From Microcoleus asticus IPMA8 (GTDB lineage Bacteria; Cyanobacteriota; Cyanobacteriia; Cyanobacteriales; Microcoleaceae): a stretch of DNA of 64,000 nucleotides. The notes beneath the pieces are model-generated. The model saw only the letters and a program-made list of their open reading frames with translations, was not told where the DNA came from and ran no database searches. Location: assembly GCF_013179805.1 (NCBI RefSeq), contig NZ_SRRZ01000008.1, positions 1 to 64,000 on the forward strand, read 5' to 3'. The translations under genes and the position numbers were made by a program. Shown here in pieces: positions 16,463 through 25,107 of the stretch. The first letter of the stretch is position 1. The number at the start of each line of letters is the position of its first letter.

Positions 16463-17933
16463 TTTAAGCTTTTCAAACGACTGGCAGACCTGGGCGATAA
16501 TTGTCGGATTAGGGTTCCCACTCTTAGTAGTTTTACTAGGAGAAGTTATTTATCATCTACAAAGGCGCGGTAGACCGCTGGCGGCTACGCTGCGGGTTGT
16601 AAAAAACCTCGTCCTGCCCGTCTTAATGCTGATGCTTTTAATCAGAAATGTCGTGAGGTTTGACGTTAACGGGAATTTTGCAAAGGTCGTCGAAACCCTG
16701 TTTTGGATATCTGTTATCTACGCTTCTCTCTCGCTGTTTAATGTGATTTTGTTTGAAGAAGCTGAGGCAAATACATGGCGGGGACGGATGCCAAAACTGC
16801 TGGTCGATCTTTCTAGGTTGTTTTTGGTGCTTGTGGGAAGCGCGATCGTACTGGCGGCGGTGTGGGGTGCAGATTTGGCGGGTCTTGCTACGGGATTGGG
16901 TGTTAGCTCGATCGTGATCGGTTTGGCGCTTCAGGACACATTGGGCAGCATCATGTCGGGCATTGCGCTGCTTCTGGAACGCCCCTTCAGCGTGGGTGAT
17001 TGGTTGCGCATTGGAGATATCGAAGGTCAGGTAATTGATATCAATTGGCGCTCGGTTCGCCTGCTAACTCTCCAGCGCGAGGTGATTATCGTTCCCCATC
17101 AATTCGTTGGGAAAGAAATAATTCATAATTACAGCCAACCAGAACGCATTTACAACCAACGCATCAATATTGGCTTTTCCTACGATAGCCCCCCTAACCT
17201 CGTGAAGCAGGTACTGCTAAGTACAGCTTTGGCGACACAAGGAATATTAGCCGAACCCGAACCAGAGAGCAAAACCACATCCTATGATGAGACTGCAATT
17301 ATCTATGAGGTGGAGTTTTTTATCGAAAACTTTGAGGATATGGAGCAGATACTCGATCGATTTATGACGCGAGTCTGGTACGCAGCGCAGCGAAACAACC
17401 TGACGCTATATCGCTACCGATACGAGTATGCTGTGGAAGCTGCTGATAAGGCAGATAGCGCTTCAAGTAAGTTAGCCCAAAGCTTGCACTCAATTCCCGG
17501 ATTTATGCCTTTAGCTAGAGAACCAAAAAATTTGGATGACTTAACTAAGGGAACTATTTTGCAGAAATTTGGTGCGGGAGAGAAAGTCATCCGGCAGGGC
17601 GAGCCTGGTAATGCTTTGTACATTATCATTGCGGGTCAGGCTAAGGTCACAGTCACGAACAAGTTGGGCATGGAGTTGGAGGTAATGAATATTTTGCGCG
17701 GTGAGTTTTTTGGCGAGATGGCACTGTTTAGTGGGGAACCGAGTCCGGTATCGATCGTCGCCGTTGACGATTTGCAAGTTCTTGTTATTTACTCAGATGC
17801 TGTAAATACGATGATTGAACGTCAACCAAGCTTGGGGCGCGAGATAGGTCAAATTATCGAAGCGCGGAGCAAAGCGGTAAGTATGGCCATGCAGGCAGAT
17901 GTTTCTTCCCATGCTGAAGTTGATTCTCTATGA
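16455..17933 (+). CDS. MscS-family channel with C-terminal cyclic-nucleotide-binding-like domain
   Basis: About 492 residues. Four to five membrane helices and an MscS pore/beta domain (GVSSIVIGLALQDTLGSIMS, RPFSVGDWLRIGDIEGQV) are followed by a C-terminal CRP-like cyclic-nucleotide-binding domain (about 375-485, with GEFFGEMALFSGEP). This is the architecture of bacterial bCNG channels, which link cyclic nucleotides to ion flow. The start at 16455 overlaps the cyclase stop by 8 nt, and AGAGGAAG lies just upstream; GTG 16434 and ATG 16449 are alternatives. The phosphate-binding cassette reads EPSPVSIVA where EPRSATVxA is usual, so the canonical phosphate-binding Arg is missing and cAMP gating is not certain. 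Genetic coupling to a cAMP-producing cyclase still argues for a functional link. Confidence 0.9.
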   Translation: MSNLSFSNDWQTWAIIVGLGFPLLVVLLGEVIYHLQRRGRPLAATLRVVKNLVLPVLMLMLLIRNVVRFDVNGNFAKVVETLFWISVIYASLSLFNVILFEEAEANTWRGRMPKLLVDLSRLFLVLVGSAIVLAAVWGADLAGLATGLGVSSIVIGLALQDTLGSIMSGIALLLERPFSVGDWLRIGDIEGQVIDINWRSVRLLTLQREVIIVPHQFVGKEIIHNYSQPERIYNQRINIGFSYDSPPNLVKQVLLSTALATQGILAEPEPESKTTSYDETAIIYEVEFFIENFEDMEQILDRFMTRVWYAAQRNNLTLYRYRYEYAVEAADKADSASSKLAQSLHSIPGFMPLAREPKNLDDLTKGTILQKFGAGEKVIRQGEPGNALYIIIAGQAKVTVTNKLGMELEVMNILRGEFFGEMALFSGEPSPVSIVAVDDLQVLVIYSDAVNTMIERQPSLGREIGQIIEARSKAVSMAMQADVSSHAEVDSL

Positions 17934-18005
17934 TAATTTTGAACTAAATTGATATCGAGTAACCAATTATTGGTCAATGCAAGTTAAAGGCCCAATAAAT
18001 TACAT

Positions 18006-18710
18006 TCAAAACTCAAAACCATCGATCGCCAAATGCCATTTTTTCTGATGCAGCCGATCGCAAACTTGGACTTTCTCAACCGCCAAATAAAGCTTAAATT
18101 CGGGCTTTTCTATGCCGCTGCGCCACATGATCAGAGCATCTTCTCCCGTGTCTTTGTAGTATCGTTTCCGCCGTCCTGCCTCTTTAAAACCAAATTTATT
18201 GTACAGAGACACGGCGGCTAAATTAGAGTCCCGCACTTCTAACGTTGCCCGTTCTAATTGTCTAGAGTGAGCCTTTGTTAGTAAAGCCCAAAGCAGAGCT
18301 TGTCCTAAACCCTGACCTTGAAAGCGAGGATGAATTGCCAAAATTGTAATATGAGCTTCTTCTAAAATTGCCCACAGGCAACCCAAACCGATCAGGGTTG
18401 GGGTAAGTTTTGAGTTGGGAGTGGCCCGCGAGGATGTCTCAACACTGAGCGGTTTTGAGTTGAGAATGCTGTTGGGCTCGATCGACTGGAGTTCGCTGTC
18501 GAATCTTTCTGATGCGCAGTCCCCGGTTTCCGATGCCCACAAACCCAGTAAATCGGTGTTAGGACTGCCTAACTCGCGCCCATAGCCTTCTAAAGTCCAA
18601 AGTCCGCCAAAACAGAGCCGATCGAGTTCTACTGCACTGTTGAGGTGTTCGGCGGCGAGATGTTTAATTTGTAGAAAACGCACGGCTGTAAATTGTACAC
18701 TGGAAAACAC
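18006..18710 (-). CDS. rimI: RimI-type GNAT N-acetyltransferase with internal insertion
   Basis: A GNAT-fold acetyltransferase of the ribosomal-protein-S18-alanine acetyltransferase type. The acetyl-CoA loop is HPRFQGQGLGQALLWALL, and the typical C-terminal NLAAVSLYNKFGFKEAGRRKRYY is present. At 234 residues it is longer than usual (about 150-180). An extra segment of some 50 residues rich in Ser/Asn/Thr/Pro splits the N-terminal part (around LNSKPLSVETSSRATPNSKL) and is encoded partly by repeats containing CAACTCAAAAC. The start is a GTG (18710); a second in-frame GTG at 18683 (VRFLQIKHL) fits RimI proteins better. It is divergent from lysA across a repeat-rich spacer. Confidence 0.85.
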   Translation of the reverse strand: MFSSVQFTAVRFLQIKHLAAEHLNSAVELDRLCFGGLWTLEGYGRELGSPNTDLLGLWASETGDCASERFDSELQSIEPNSILNSKPLSVETSSRATPNSKLTPTLIGLGCLWAILEEAHITILAIHPRFQGQGLGQALLWALLTKAHSRQLERATLEVRDSNLAAVSLYNKFGFKEAGRRKRYYKDTGEDALIMWRSGIEKPEFKLYLAVEKVQVCDRLHQKKWHLAIDGFEF

Positions 18711-18763
18711 GGTAGCGATTAGCTGTTTGTTGCTAGTTGTGAGTCATGACTCACAAGTCTCCA

Positions 18764-18850
18764 GACATTAGTCTACTGCCAACGACTGCTGACTGCTGAT
18801 TAATGACTGCCGACTGCTGACTGCTGATTAATGACTGCTGACTAATAACC
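18764..18850. repeat. Tandem repeats in the rimI-lysA spacer
   Basis: Multiple degenerate copies of CTGACTGCTGATTAATGA-type units fill the region between the divergent rimI and lysA genes. They end about 20 nt before the lysA start, so the lysA leader overlaps repeat sequence. Confidence 0.6.
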
Positions 18851-18868
18851 TAGGATAGTTATTGCGCG

Positions 18869-20302
18869 ATGGTATCAACTCAATCTTTCGGGGTGGAATC
18901 GGGACTTAAGTATCTGTCTGAGTCTCAACAAGCCCTGCAACATCGATCGCCAAATCAAGAACTGTTACCGCTGACAGCCAGTGTTAACAGCAGCGATCGG
19001 TTGGAAATCGGAGGCTGCGAGGTGACAGCCTTGGTGGAGCAATTTGGCTCGCCGTTGTACATTTTAGACGAAGAAACGCTGCGGGCGGCTTGCACCCAGT
19101 ACCGGGACGCTTTCGGGCGTTACTATCCGGGCGAATCTCAAGTGATCTATGCTTCTAAAGCTTGGAGTTGTTTGGCAGTTTGCGCGATCGCAGCTTCGGA
19201 AGGTTTAGGCATAGATGTCGTATCCGCCGGAGAAATCCACACTGCACTGCAAGCAGGCGTCAGCCCCGACAAAATCTACTTCCACGGTAACAACAAGTCC
19301 CGCGAGGAACTCCAGCTAGCTGTCGAAAACGGCTGCATTACCGTAGCCGACAATTGGCGGGATTTAGAGACTCTAGCAGAGTTGGGACAATTGGGTGTCA
19401 GCAGCCTCACAGGTGGGCCGACACGAATTATGGTGCGGTTTACTCCTGGAATTGAGTGTCACACCCACGAGTACATTCAGACGGGTCAAATCGATAGTAA
19501 ATTTGGCTTCGATCCCAACTCGCTCGATCGAGTATTTACTTTCATCAGCCAACAGCCGTCCTTATTTTGCGTAGGAGTGCACGCTCACATCGGCTCTCAG
19601 ATTTTTGAACTGCAACCCCATGACGATTTAGCCGAAGTCATTGTGCAGGCCTTGACTAAAGCACAGAGTTATGGTTTGCCAGCGACAGAAATTAATATTG
19701 GCGGCGGGTTGGGCATTCGCTATACTGAAGCGGACGATCCTCCCAGCATTGAAGATTGGGCTCGTACAATTTGCTCCGCAGTGGTAGCAGCTTGCGAGCG
19801 GCAGCAATTGCCATTACCAAAATTGCTTTGCGAACCGGGTCGATCGCTCGTCGGTACAGCCTGTGTCACTGCTTATACCGTTGGCTCTCAAAAAGTCATT
19901 CCGGGAATGCGGACGTATTTAGCTGTAGATGGAGGGATGTCCGACAATCCGCGTCCTATTACCTATCAATCAGTTTATCGAGTCCTCGCAGCCGGTAAAA
20001 TGTCTGCTCCCTTAACGGAAACAGTGACAATTGCTGGGAAACACTGCGAATCAGGCGATGTTCTGATTAAAGATGCCAAATTGCCAGAGTGTCGGGCCGG
20101 AGATGTCCTCGCGGTTACGGCTACAGGGGCATACAATTACAGCATGGCTTCTAACTACAACCGAGTACCTCGACCGGCAGCAGTTTTAGTGAGAAATGGA
20201 GAAGTTAACACGATTATACAGCGGGAAACTTACCAGGATTTGCTAAGGCTTGACCGCCTTCCTGAACGACTCGGAGCTCAAAAGTTAAAAGTTAAAAGTT
20301 AA
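18869..20302 (+). CDS. lysA: Diaminopimelate decarboxylase
   Basis: A 477-residue fold-III PLP enzyme converting meso-diaminopimelate to lysine, the last step of lysine synthesis. The PLP Schiff-base lysine is Lys97 in YASKAWS. HAHIGSQI, GGGLGIRY, CEPGRSLV, HCESGD (catalytic Cys of the partner subunit) and AYNYSMASNYN are all intact. The last residues (AQKLKVKS) and the stop are encoded by a tandem AAAAGTT repeat that runs past the gene end, so the extreme C-terminus is repeat-derived. It begins the conserved lysA-cdaA-uppS order. A second fold-III homologue at 56.6 kb lacks the lysine. Confidence 0.95.
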   Translation: MVSTQSFGVESGLKYLSESQQALQHRSPNQELLPLTASVNSSDRLEIGGCEVTALVEQFGSPLYILDEETLRAACTQYRDAFGRYYPGESQVIYASKAWSCLAVCAIAASEGLGIDVVSAGEIHTALQAGVSPDKIYFHGNNKSREELQLAVENGCITVADNWRDLETLAELGQLGVSSLTGGPTRIMVRFTPGIECHTHEYIQTGQIDSKFGFDPNSLDRVFTFISQQPSLFCVGVHAHIGSQIFELQPHDDLAEVIVQALTKAQSYGLPATEINIGGGLGIRYTEADDPPSIEDWARTICSAVVAACERQQLPLPKLLCEPGRSLVGTACVTAYTVGSQKVIPGMRTYLAVDGGMSDNPRPITYQSVYRVLAAGKMSAPLTETVTIAGKHCESGDVLIKDAKLPECRAGDVLAVTATGAYNYSMASNYNRVPRPAAVLVRNGEVNTIIQRETYQDLLRLDRLPERLGAQKLKVKS

Positions 20303-20312
20303 AAGTTAAAAG
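20281..20312. repeat. AAAAGTT heptanucleotide repeat spanning lysA stop
   Basis: Four and a half copies of AAAAGTT cross the lysA stop codon (TAA in AGTTAAAAG). The repeat encodes the last codons (K-L-K-V-K-S) of the enzyme. Confidence 0.8.
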
Positions 20313-20510
20313 AAAGACAATCTATCTTTACTTAGTGATGATTGCTTTTTCACTTTTAAATTTTGCCTTGTTCAGTCACGCGATTGGATTGACACTCCCC
20401 GGTCTAAAAACACGGGGATTTTCAGCATATTCCTTATAACAACTGTTCATGGTTCACGGGTTCGAGTGCATCACGGTTCGCGGTTCACAGGCGGTAGCGT
20501 TCGATGAACC

Positions 20511-21404
20511 ATGAACAATCAACAATCTGGCTTTGACTTTGCCCTGGTTCAGTCCTTATTGATTCAAGGGATCGATATTGGACTGGTTTTTGCCCTTGCG
20601 TATTTGGTGCTCGTCATTGTGGGCGAGCGCAGAACGCTGTGGATGGTACGGGGATTTATCATTTTGATGCTGGCGGCGGCGGTGAGCAACTGGGCTGGAT
20701 TGAGGCTGTTGCACGTTGCCCTCAACAGCTTGGTGACTGGTTCGGCTGTGGCAATGGCGGTAATATTGCAGTCGGAGTTTCGCCGATTTCTGGAACAATT
20801 GGGTCGGGGGGAATTTCGGCAATTGTTTGGACGAGATCGCCGACCAAATCCCGAACCGGACAGCGTAATAGATGAAATTGTGGACGCTGTAAAAGAACTT
20901 TCGCAAAACCGCACGGGCGCTTTACTAATTATAGAAACAGATTCTCCGATCGACGATCGAGATTTTTCGGTGCCGGGATTAAAGCTAAATGCAGAAGTTT
21001 CTAAAGAATTGTTGCAGACAATCTTTCAGCCGCAAACTTTGCTGCATGACGGAGCTGTTTTGATTCGAGGTTCGCGGATCGTGTCGGCGGGGGTAATTTT
21101 GCCTTTGTCCGATCGCAGCGCGTCGCGGCAGTTGGGAACTCGCCACCGGGCGGCGATGGGGATTACGGAACGGGTGCAAGCTTGCGTGTGCGTGGTGGTG
21201 TCCGAAGAAACGGGTTCTATTTCTTTAGCCCAGATGGGAATGTTAAATCGACCTTTGACTAGCAGCAAACTTAAGGAATTGCTGGAAGCAAAGCTGTTTC
21301 CGTCGGAGGGAGAAAGAGCTGTGGCTCCAATTCCGATCGGCAATCTCGGACGCCAGATAGGATTGAAGGGAGTGACGCTATTAAAACGGATACTGCGCCG
21401 TTAG
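20511..21404 (+). CDS. cdaA: Diadenylate cyclase CdaA (c-di-AMP synthase)
   Basis: A 297-residue membrane enzyme that makes cyclic di-AMP from two ATP. Three N-terminal membrane helices (about residues 12-90) precede a DisA_N domain. The catalytic motifs are DGA (180-182, in LLHDGAVLIRG) and RHR (211-213, in LGTRHRAAMG). In cyanobacteria c-di-AMP affects potassium and osmotic homeostasis and night survival. It is followed after 20 bp by uppS on the same strand, the usual cyanobacterial order; co-transcription with uppS is very likely. Confidence 0.95.
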   Translation: MNNQQSGFDFALVQSLLIQGIDIGLVFALAYLVLVIVGERRTLWMVRGFIILMLAAAVSNWAGLRLLHVALNSLVTGSAVAMAVILQSEFRRFLEQLGRGEFRQLFGRDRRPNPEPDSVIDEIVDAVKELSQNRTGALLIIETDSPIDDRDFSVPGLKLNAEVSKELLQTIFQPQTLLHDGAVLIRGSRIVSAGVILPLSDRSASRQLGTRHRAAMGITERVQACVCVVVSEETGSISLAQMGMLNRPLTSSKLKELLEAKLFPSEGERAVAPIPIGNLGRQIGLKGVTLLKRILRR

Positions 21405-21424
21405 TCGGGTAATCGGGAGAAACC

Positions 21425-22171
21425 ATGAGTCAAGGAATTTGCTTGGAAAAGTTGCCGGAGGATCTGCAACAAGAACTACTGCCTAAGCACATAGCAGTGA
21501 TTATGGACGGGAACGGGCGCTGGGCTAAGAATAAGGGGTTGCCGCGGATTGCGGGACACCGCCGAGGAGCTAGCACTCTGAAGGAACTGCTGCGCTGCTG
21601 CAAAGATTGGGGGATTCCTGCTTTAACGGCCTATGCTTTTTCGACGGAGAATTGGGGGCGGCCGGCTGGGGAGGTGGATTTTTTAATGAGTTTGTTTGAG
21701 GGTAAGCTGCGCCAAGAATTGCGGGAGATGGTGGACGAGGACGTGCAAATTCAATTTATGGGGAATTTGCAGGCTTTGCCGAAGTCTTTGCAGGCGGAAA
21801 TCGAGCGTTCTGTGACGGCAACTCAGCACAATCAGGGAATTCTGTTTACGGTGGCGACGAATTACGGGGGGCGTCAGGAGATTGTACAAGCTTGTCGGGC
21901 GATCGCCACTCAGGTGAAAGAGGGGAAGCTGCAGCCGGAGGAGATTGATGAGGTTTTATTTAAACGCTATTTGTATACTGCTGATGTTTGTGACCCGGAT
22001 TTACTGATCCGGACGAGCGGGGAAATGCGGTTGAGCAATTTTCTCCTATGGCAAATGGCTTATTCAGAAATTTACATTACTGAGACGCTGTGGCCGGATT
22101 TCGATCGATCGGAGTTTCACCGCGCTTTGTCTACTTATCAGCAACGCAACCGCCGATTTGGCAAAGTCTAA
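21425..22171 (+). CDS. uppS: Isoprenyl transferase (undecaprenyl diphosphate synthase type)
   Basis: A 248-residue cis-prenyltransferase that builds the C55 carrier lipid for peptidoglycan and polysaccharide synthesis. The catalytic segment is VIMDGNGRWAK (Asp28), then GHRRGA. The C-terminal RTSGEMRLSNFLLWQ and ETLWPDF motifs bind isopentenyl diphosphate and magnesium. Length and motifs are normal. It lies 20 bp after cdaA. Confidence 0.95.
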   Translation: MSQGICLEKLPEDLQQELLPKHIAVIMDGNGRWAKNKGLPRIAGHRRGASTLKELLRCCKDWGIPALTAYAFSTENWGRPAGEVDFLMSLFEGKLRQELREMVDEDVQIQFMGNLQALPKSLQAEIERSVTATQHNQGILFTVATNYGGRQEIVQACRAIATQVKEGKLQPEEIDEVLFKRYLYTADVCDPDLLIRTSGEMRLSNFLLWQMAYSEIYITETLWPDFDRSEFHRALSTYQQRNRRFGKV

Positions 22172-22179
22172 CGATTTTG

Positions 22180-22485
22180 GATTTTAGATTTTAGATTTTT
22201 TGGTTAATTTTTCAGTTTTCAAGTAGGTGTGGATTCTGAGGGAGCATCTCCATGAAAGTAAAAAACGTTTTTACGACCGGCGAGCGTCCCGCACAGCAAA
22301 ATACAGCAAGGGTCCCACTCGCAATCCCATGTAAATGCTTGCACGGTTGATGGTTCTTACCTGGATTCCCCATCTAAAATCTAATACCAATTCCACTCAT
22401 CTCCCGCTCAACATAACGATTTTAGATTTGAGATTGGAGGACAAATCTAAAATCTAAAATCTAAAATCTAAAATCTAAAATCTAA
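22180..22485. repeat. Spacer with two ATTTTAG/AAAATCT repeat tracts
   Basis: Three copies of ATTTTAG occur at 22180-22200 and about six copies of AAAATCT at 22443-22485. The second tract directly abuts the stop codon (22486-22488) of the following minus-strand gene. Between them no gene is seen. Confidence 0.7.
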
Positions 22486-22758
22486 TTAGGGGCCGGAGAA
22501 AACGGCAGATTCAATGTCCTGACGCGAGAGGGAGTATTTGAAGGCTCGCTGAATATCTTGGCCGTCGGCTCCAGCATTGATGTAACGGATGGTGAGTTGG
22601 TCGATATCGAGGGAAAGTTCTGCTTTCCAGGTAGGTCGATCGATCTGCCAGGAGTGGAGTTCTTGCCGGTCTTGCTGGCAGCCGCGGCTTTTTAGCCACT
22701 GCTCGATTTCCGGGAGCGGATGGTTGTACAAAGGAGTGTCAGCGGAAGGAAGAGTCAT
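22486..22758 (-). CDS. DUF3143 domain protein
   Basis: A 90-residue cyanobacterial protein of the DUF3143 family (TPLYNHPLPEIEQWLKSRGC at the N-terminus). Members are typically encoded next to a J-domain protein, as here. Function is unknown. The gene is flanked on both sides by AAAATCT heptanucleotide repeats: one touches its stop codon, the other lies 2 nt before its ATG. No ribosome binding site remains upstream. Confidence 0.85.
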   Translation of the reverse strand: MTLPSADTPLYNHPLPEIEQWLKSRGCQQDRQELHSWQIDRPTWKAELSLDIDQLTIRYINAGADGQDIQRAFKYSLSRQDIESAVFSGP

Positions 22759-22760
22759 GG

Positions 22761-22862
22761 GATTTTAGATTTTAGATTTTAGATTTTAGATTGAGGATTG
22801 GGGATTGAGGATTTTAGGCTTGGGATTGGGGATTGAGGATTGGGGATTTGGGATTTGAGGCT
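22761..22862. repeat. GATTTTA repeats and degenerate GGGGATTGAGGATT tract
   Basis: Four copies of GATTTTA (22761-22792) are followed by a degenerate GGGATTGAGGATT array that fills the spacer between the DUF3143 gene and the J-domain gene. Confidence 0.7.
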
Positions 22863-23342
22863 TTAATTGCCGCGAATTAAGCCGATCGCGATCGCCAGTA
22901 CCAAACATCCGATTAAGCTAGCTCCCATGATAAACAGAGCGAACATTTCTCCGGGGGAAAGAGGTCGATCCGTGGGATCTAGGTAAGCGGAGTTGTAAGT
23001 TTTTTTGCCCGAGCCCGAAACCGGAGTATTGAAGCCTGGGGGCGGCGCAATCACGTTCAGGCGAGAATAGCCTATTTTGAGGTCGTAGGCGAGGCGACGT
23101 TCTGGGTTGCTGAGGGTGGCGTAGGCGTTGTTGAGCTGCTGAAATTTGGCGGTGGCGACTGCGGGCGACAGGTCGGTGGTATCGGGATGGTAGAGTTTGC
23201 TCAGTTCCCGGTACGAGCGCCGAATTTCGATCGCAGAGGCTGAAGGATGCAGCCCTAACAAGCTGTAATGAGTGGAACCCAAGGGGGTTTTTTCGGGTAT
23301 TTTTTGACTTTTGTTTTTTGCAGTTGCCTCGTTTCCTGCCAC
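22863..23342 (-). CDS. J-domain (DnaJ-like) membrane-anchored protein
   Basis: A 159-residue protein with an N-terminal J domain (about residues 20-90) carrying the HPD tripeptide in SKLYHPDTTD, which stimulates Hsp70 ATPase. A Pro/Gly-rich linker and one C-terminal membrane helix follow (MFALFIMGASLIGCLVLAIA). There is no zinc-finger or substrate-binding domain, so it is a J-domain co-chaperone that recruits DnaK to a membrane. It is paired with DUF3143 on the same strand. Confidence 0.9.
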   Translation of the reverse strand: MAGNEATAKNKSQKIPEKTPLGSTHYSLLGLHPSASAIEIRRSYRELSKLYHPDTTDLSPAVATAKFQQLNNAYATLSNPERRLAYDLKIGYSRLNVIAPPPGFNTPVSGSGKKTYNSAYLDPTDRPLSPGEMFALFIMGASLIGCLVLAIAIGLIRGN

Positions 23343-23518
23343 CGAAGCCCCTCTCTGCCTATTGTTTATAATTTTCTATCTATTTTAGCCCAGAGTTGAG
23401 GGTAGCGCCACAGTCTGCGATGTCGAGGGGTTGAGGGTGGGCGATCGGCGACGGCAAGTAACATCAAACTCAGCACCAAGATATTCATGCCGTCCGCTTC
23501 ATCGATTTGTTATGCGAC

Positions 23519-24106
23519 TTACTGCGTGTTTGAGATATGTGACTCACCGATCGATTGGGTAAGCCGATTTCGCCAGAACCTTTTCTCGACACTGCGAATA
23601 TTTTCTTCATCTCTGAGTTTATCCAAGTAAAGCAGCAAATACTTCAATTCATTATCCGTCTCATCCCCCTCAAAGGGGTTTACTCGCACCAGATTGCCAT
23701 AGCTGCGCTCCCACTTTTGAGGCGTATCATCTACTGCAATAATTGACTCTAGACGATAACCTTTGCGCTTGACCTTTTTGATATTTTTCCGATTGTAATA
23801 TTCAAACCATTCAATATCGTAAGCAACTGTGCAGCGATCGCTTGCCCACACAAACGATAAACTTTTAGGATTTTTAAAGATGGCTGACACAATTGCGATC
23901 GCATAAGACGGCGTTGAAGATGTCCAAACTGCAACCTCAAACCAGTCTAAGCAATTTTTCAAAAAGACATCAAGAAACGGTCGTTTGTAAATGTGATAGG
24001 GATCTACTAAAAAGTCAGCTTGCCGATGGAGAGATGCTTCGGTAGCATAAATTAAAGTTTCATCAAGATCGAGGATCAATAGTTTTTTGGGAGCATCCAT
24101 AATCAA
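23519..24106 (-). CDS. HAD-family phosphatase (FCP1/NIF-like)
   Basis: A 195-residue HAD hydrolase. Motif I is LILDLDETLIYA (two catalytic Asp), motif II lies around VAVWTSST, and motif III/IV is SIIAVDDTPQKW. The arrangement matches the small C-terminal-domain-phosphatase/NLI-interacting-factor branch, whose members dephosphorylate proteins. The bacterial substrate is unknown. It is encoded next to an Rpn-type nuclease gene; no functional link is evident. Confidence 0.85.
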   Translation of the reverse strand: MIMDAPKKLLILDLDETLIYATEASLHRQADFLVDPYHIYKRPFLDVFLKNCLDWFEVAVWTSSTPSYAIAIVSAIFKNPKSLSFVWASDRCTVAYDIEWFEYYNRKNIKKVKRKGYRLESIIAVDDTPQKWERSYGNLVRVNPFEGDETDNELKYLLLYLDKLRDEENIRSVEKRFWRNRLTQSIGESHISNTQ

Positions 24107-24157
24107 AAATTGTTCATCACTATGTCTGACGCCAATCCTGTACCCAATTACTTTAAG

Positions 24158-25045
24158 CTATGAATCGCCCGAGCGCAAATTTTGCACATCCTCAACGCTA
24201 AGCCCGCTAACTTGGCTAATCGTGGCATTATCTAGCTGTGAAATTAATTGTCTGGCGATCGCGATCGCCTTTTCTCGCATTCCTTCTTCTCGTCCTTGTT
24301 CTCGTCCTTGTTCTATGCCTTGTTCTATGCCGTCCTGAACAGCCTTAATAATTGCTCCCTGTTGGTCATAAATAAACTGTTCTCTTCTGTCCAAATCTTC
24401 CACTTCCTCTCTGCTCAAACTGGCTTGATTCGCAATATTAAAAGCTTCATGTATTTCTGGTATGCTATCCATTGTTTCTGGAACCGATGTCAGACTTCTC
24501 GCATTTTTCATAAAATAAATCCATTTGTCTGCTAAAGTTTCAAGTTCCTCCTGTCCTTTGGTAAACTTTGGCAACTCTACAAACACTAAATCCAGCTCGT
24601 TTTCGGGATAAGTCAAATTTGTCTTGACTTCTTTGAACACAAACCTGGAAATAAATTCTGGGCTGTTAGGAAACATTTCAAAATCAGTAATTGTCAGAGC
24701 AATTACTGGCTTCAGCATTCGATATCCTTGGGCTGCTTCCAATTGAAAAGCGTAAGTCTTCGCTGCATTGTACAAAACTCGTTTCCCAAAAGACTGGACG
24801 TTGAGCACTTGCATTTCAATAATTACTAAAGTGCCATCGTTGAGTTTTGCTTTCACATCCAGATAAGTATCTTTCAAACCTTCAAGTTTTGGAGGAAGAT
24901 TCGGGTTGATAATTTCTAAGTCTTCAATGGTGGGATTGCCTTCATAAATTAGAGCGTTGAGAAAGCTAATTAGAATGTCTTTGCTTTCTGAGGAACCGAA
25001 TATTTTTTTGAAGGCGTAATCGGTTTTTGGGTTGATAAATATCAT
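24158..25045 (-). CDS. Rpn family nuclease / putative transposase-like protein
   Basis: About 295 residues of the PD-(D/E)XK Rpn/YhgA-like family (recombination-promoting nucleases). The start is set at MIFINPKTDYAFKKIFG (25045), the conserved family N-terminus; an extension to 25111 would overlap the ClC gene. Catalytic residues fit the pattern D-YLDVKAKLNDG-TLVIIEMQV. The C-terminus has a charged EQGREQGREEG helix typical of the family. Members occur in many copies in cyanobacteria and are linked to recombination or phage response. It appears intact. Confidence 0.85.
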   Translation of the reverse strand: MIFINPKTDYAFKKIFGSSESKDILISFLNALIYEGNPTIEDLEIINPNLPPKLEGLKDTYLDVKAKLNDGTLVIIEMQVLNVQSFGKRVLYNAAKTYAFQLEAAQGYRMLKPVIALTITDFEMFPNSPEFISRFVFKEVKTNLTYPENELDLVFVELPKFTKGQEELETLADKWIYFMKNARSLTSVPETMDSIPEIHEAFNIANQASLSREEVEDLDRREQFIYDQQGAIIKAVQDGIEQGIEQGREQGREEGMREKAIAIARQLISQLDNATISQVSGLSVEDVQNLRSGDS

Positions 25046-25107
25046 AGTTGTCAGATTTAGCTTTGAGGTTATTGGTTTTGTGACGAACCAACGGGATTGG
25101 ATCTGGG

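Noticed and set aside
20397..20421. Possible IS200/IS605 end hairpin after lysA
   Set aside because: Only a 5-bp stem (CCCCG/CGGGG) and no TnpA or TnpB remnant; too little to call.
20556..20914. Long overlapping frames antisense to cdaA
   Set aside because: They lie wholly opposite the well-supported cdaA gene, with composition expected of a shadow frame.
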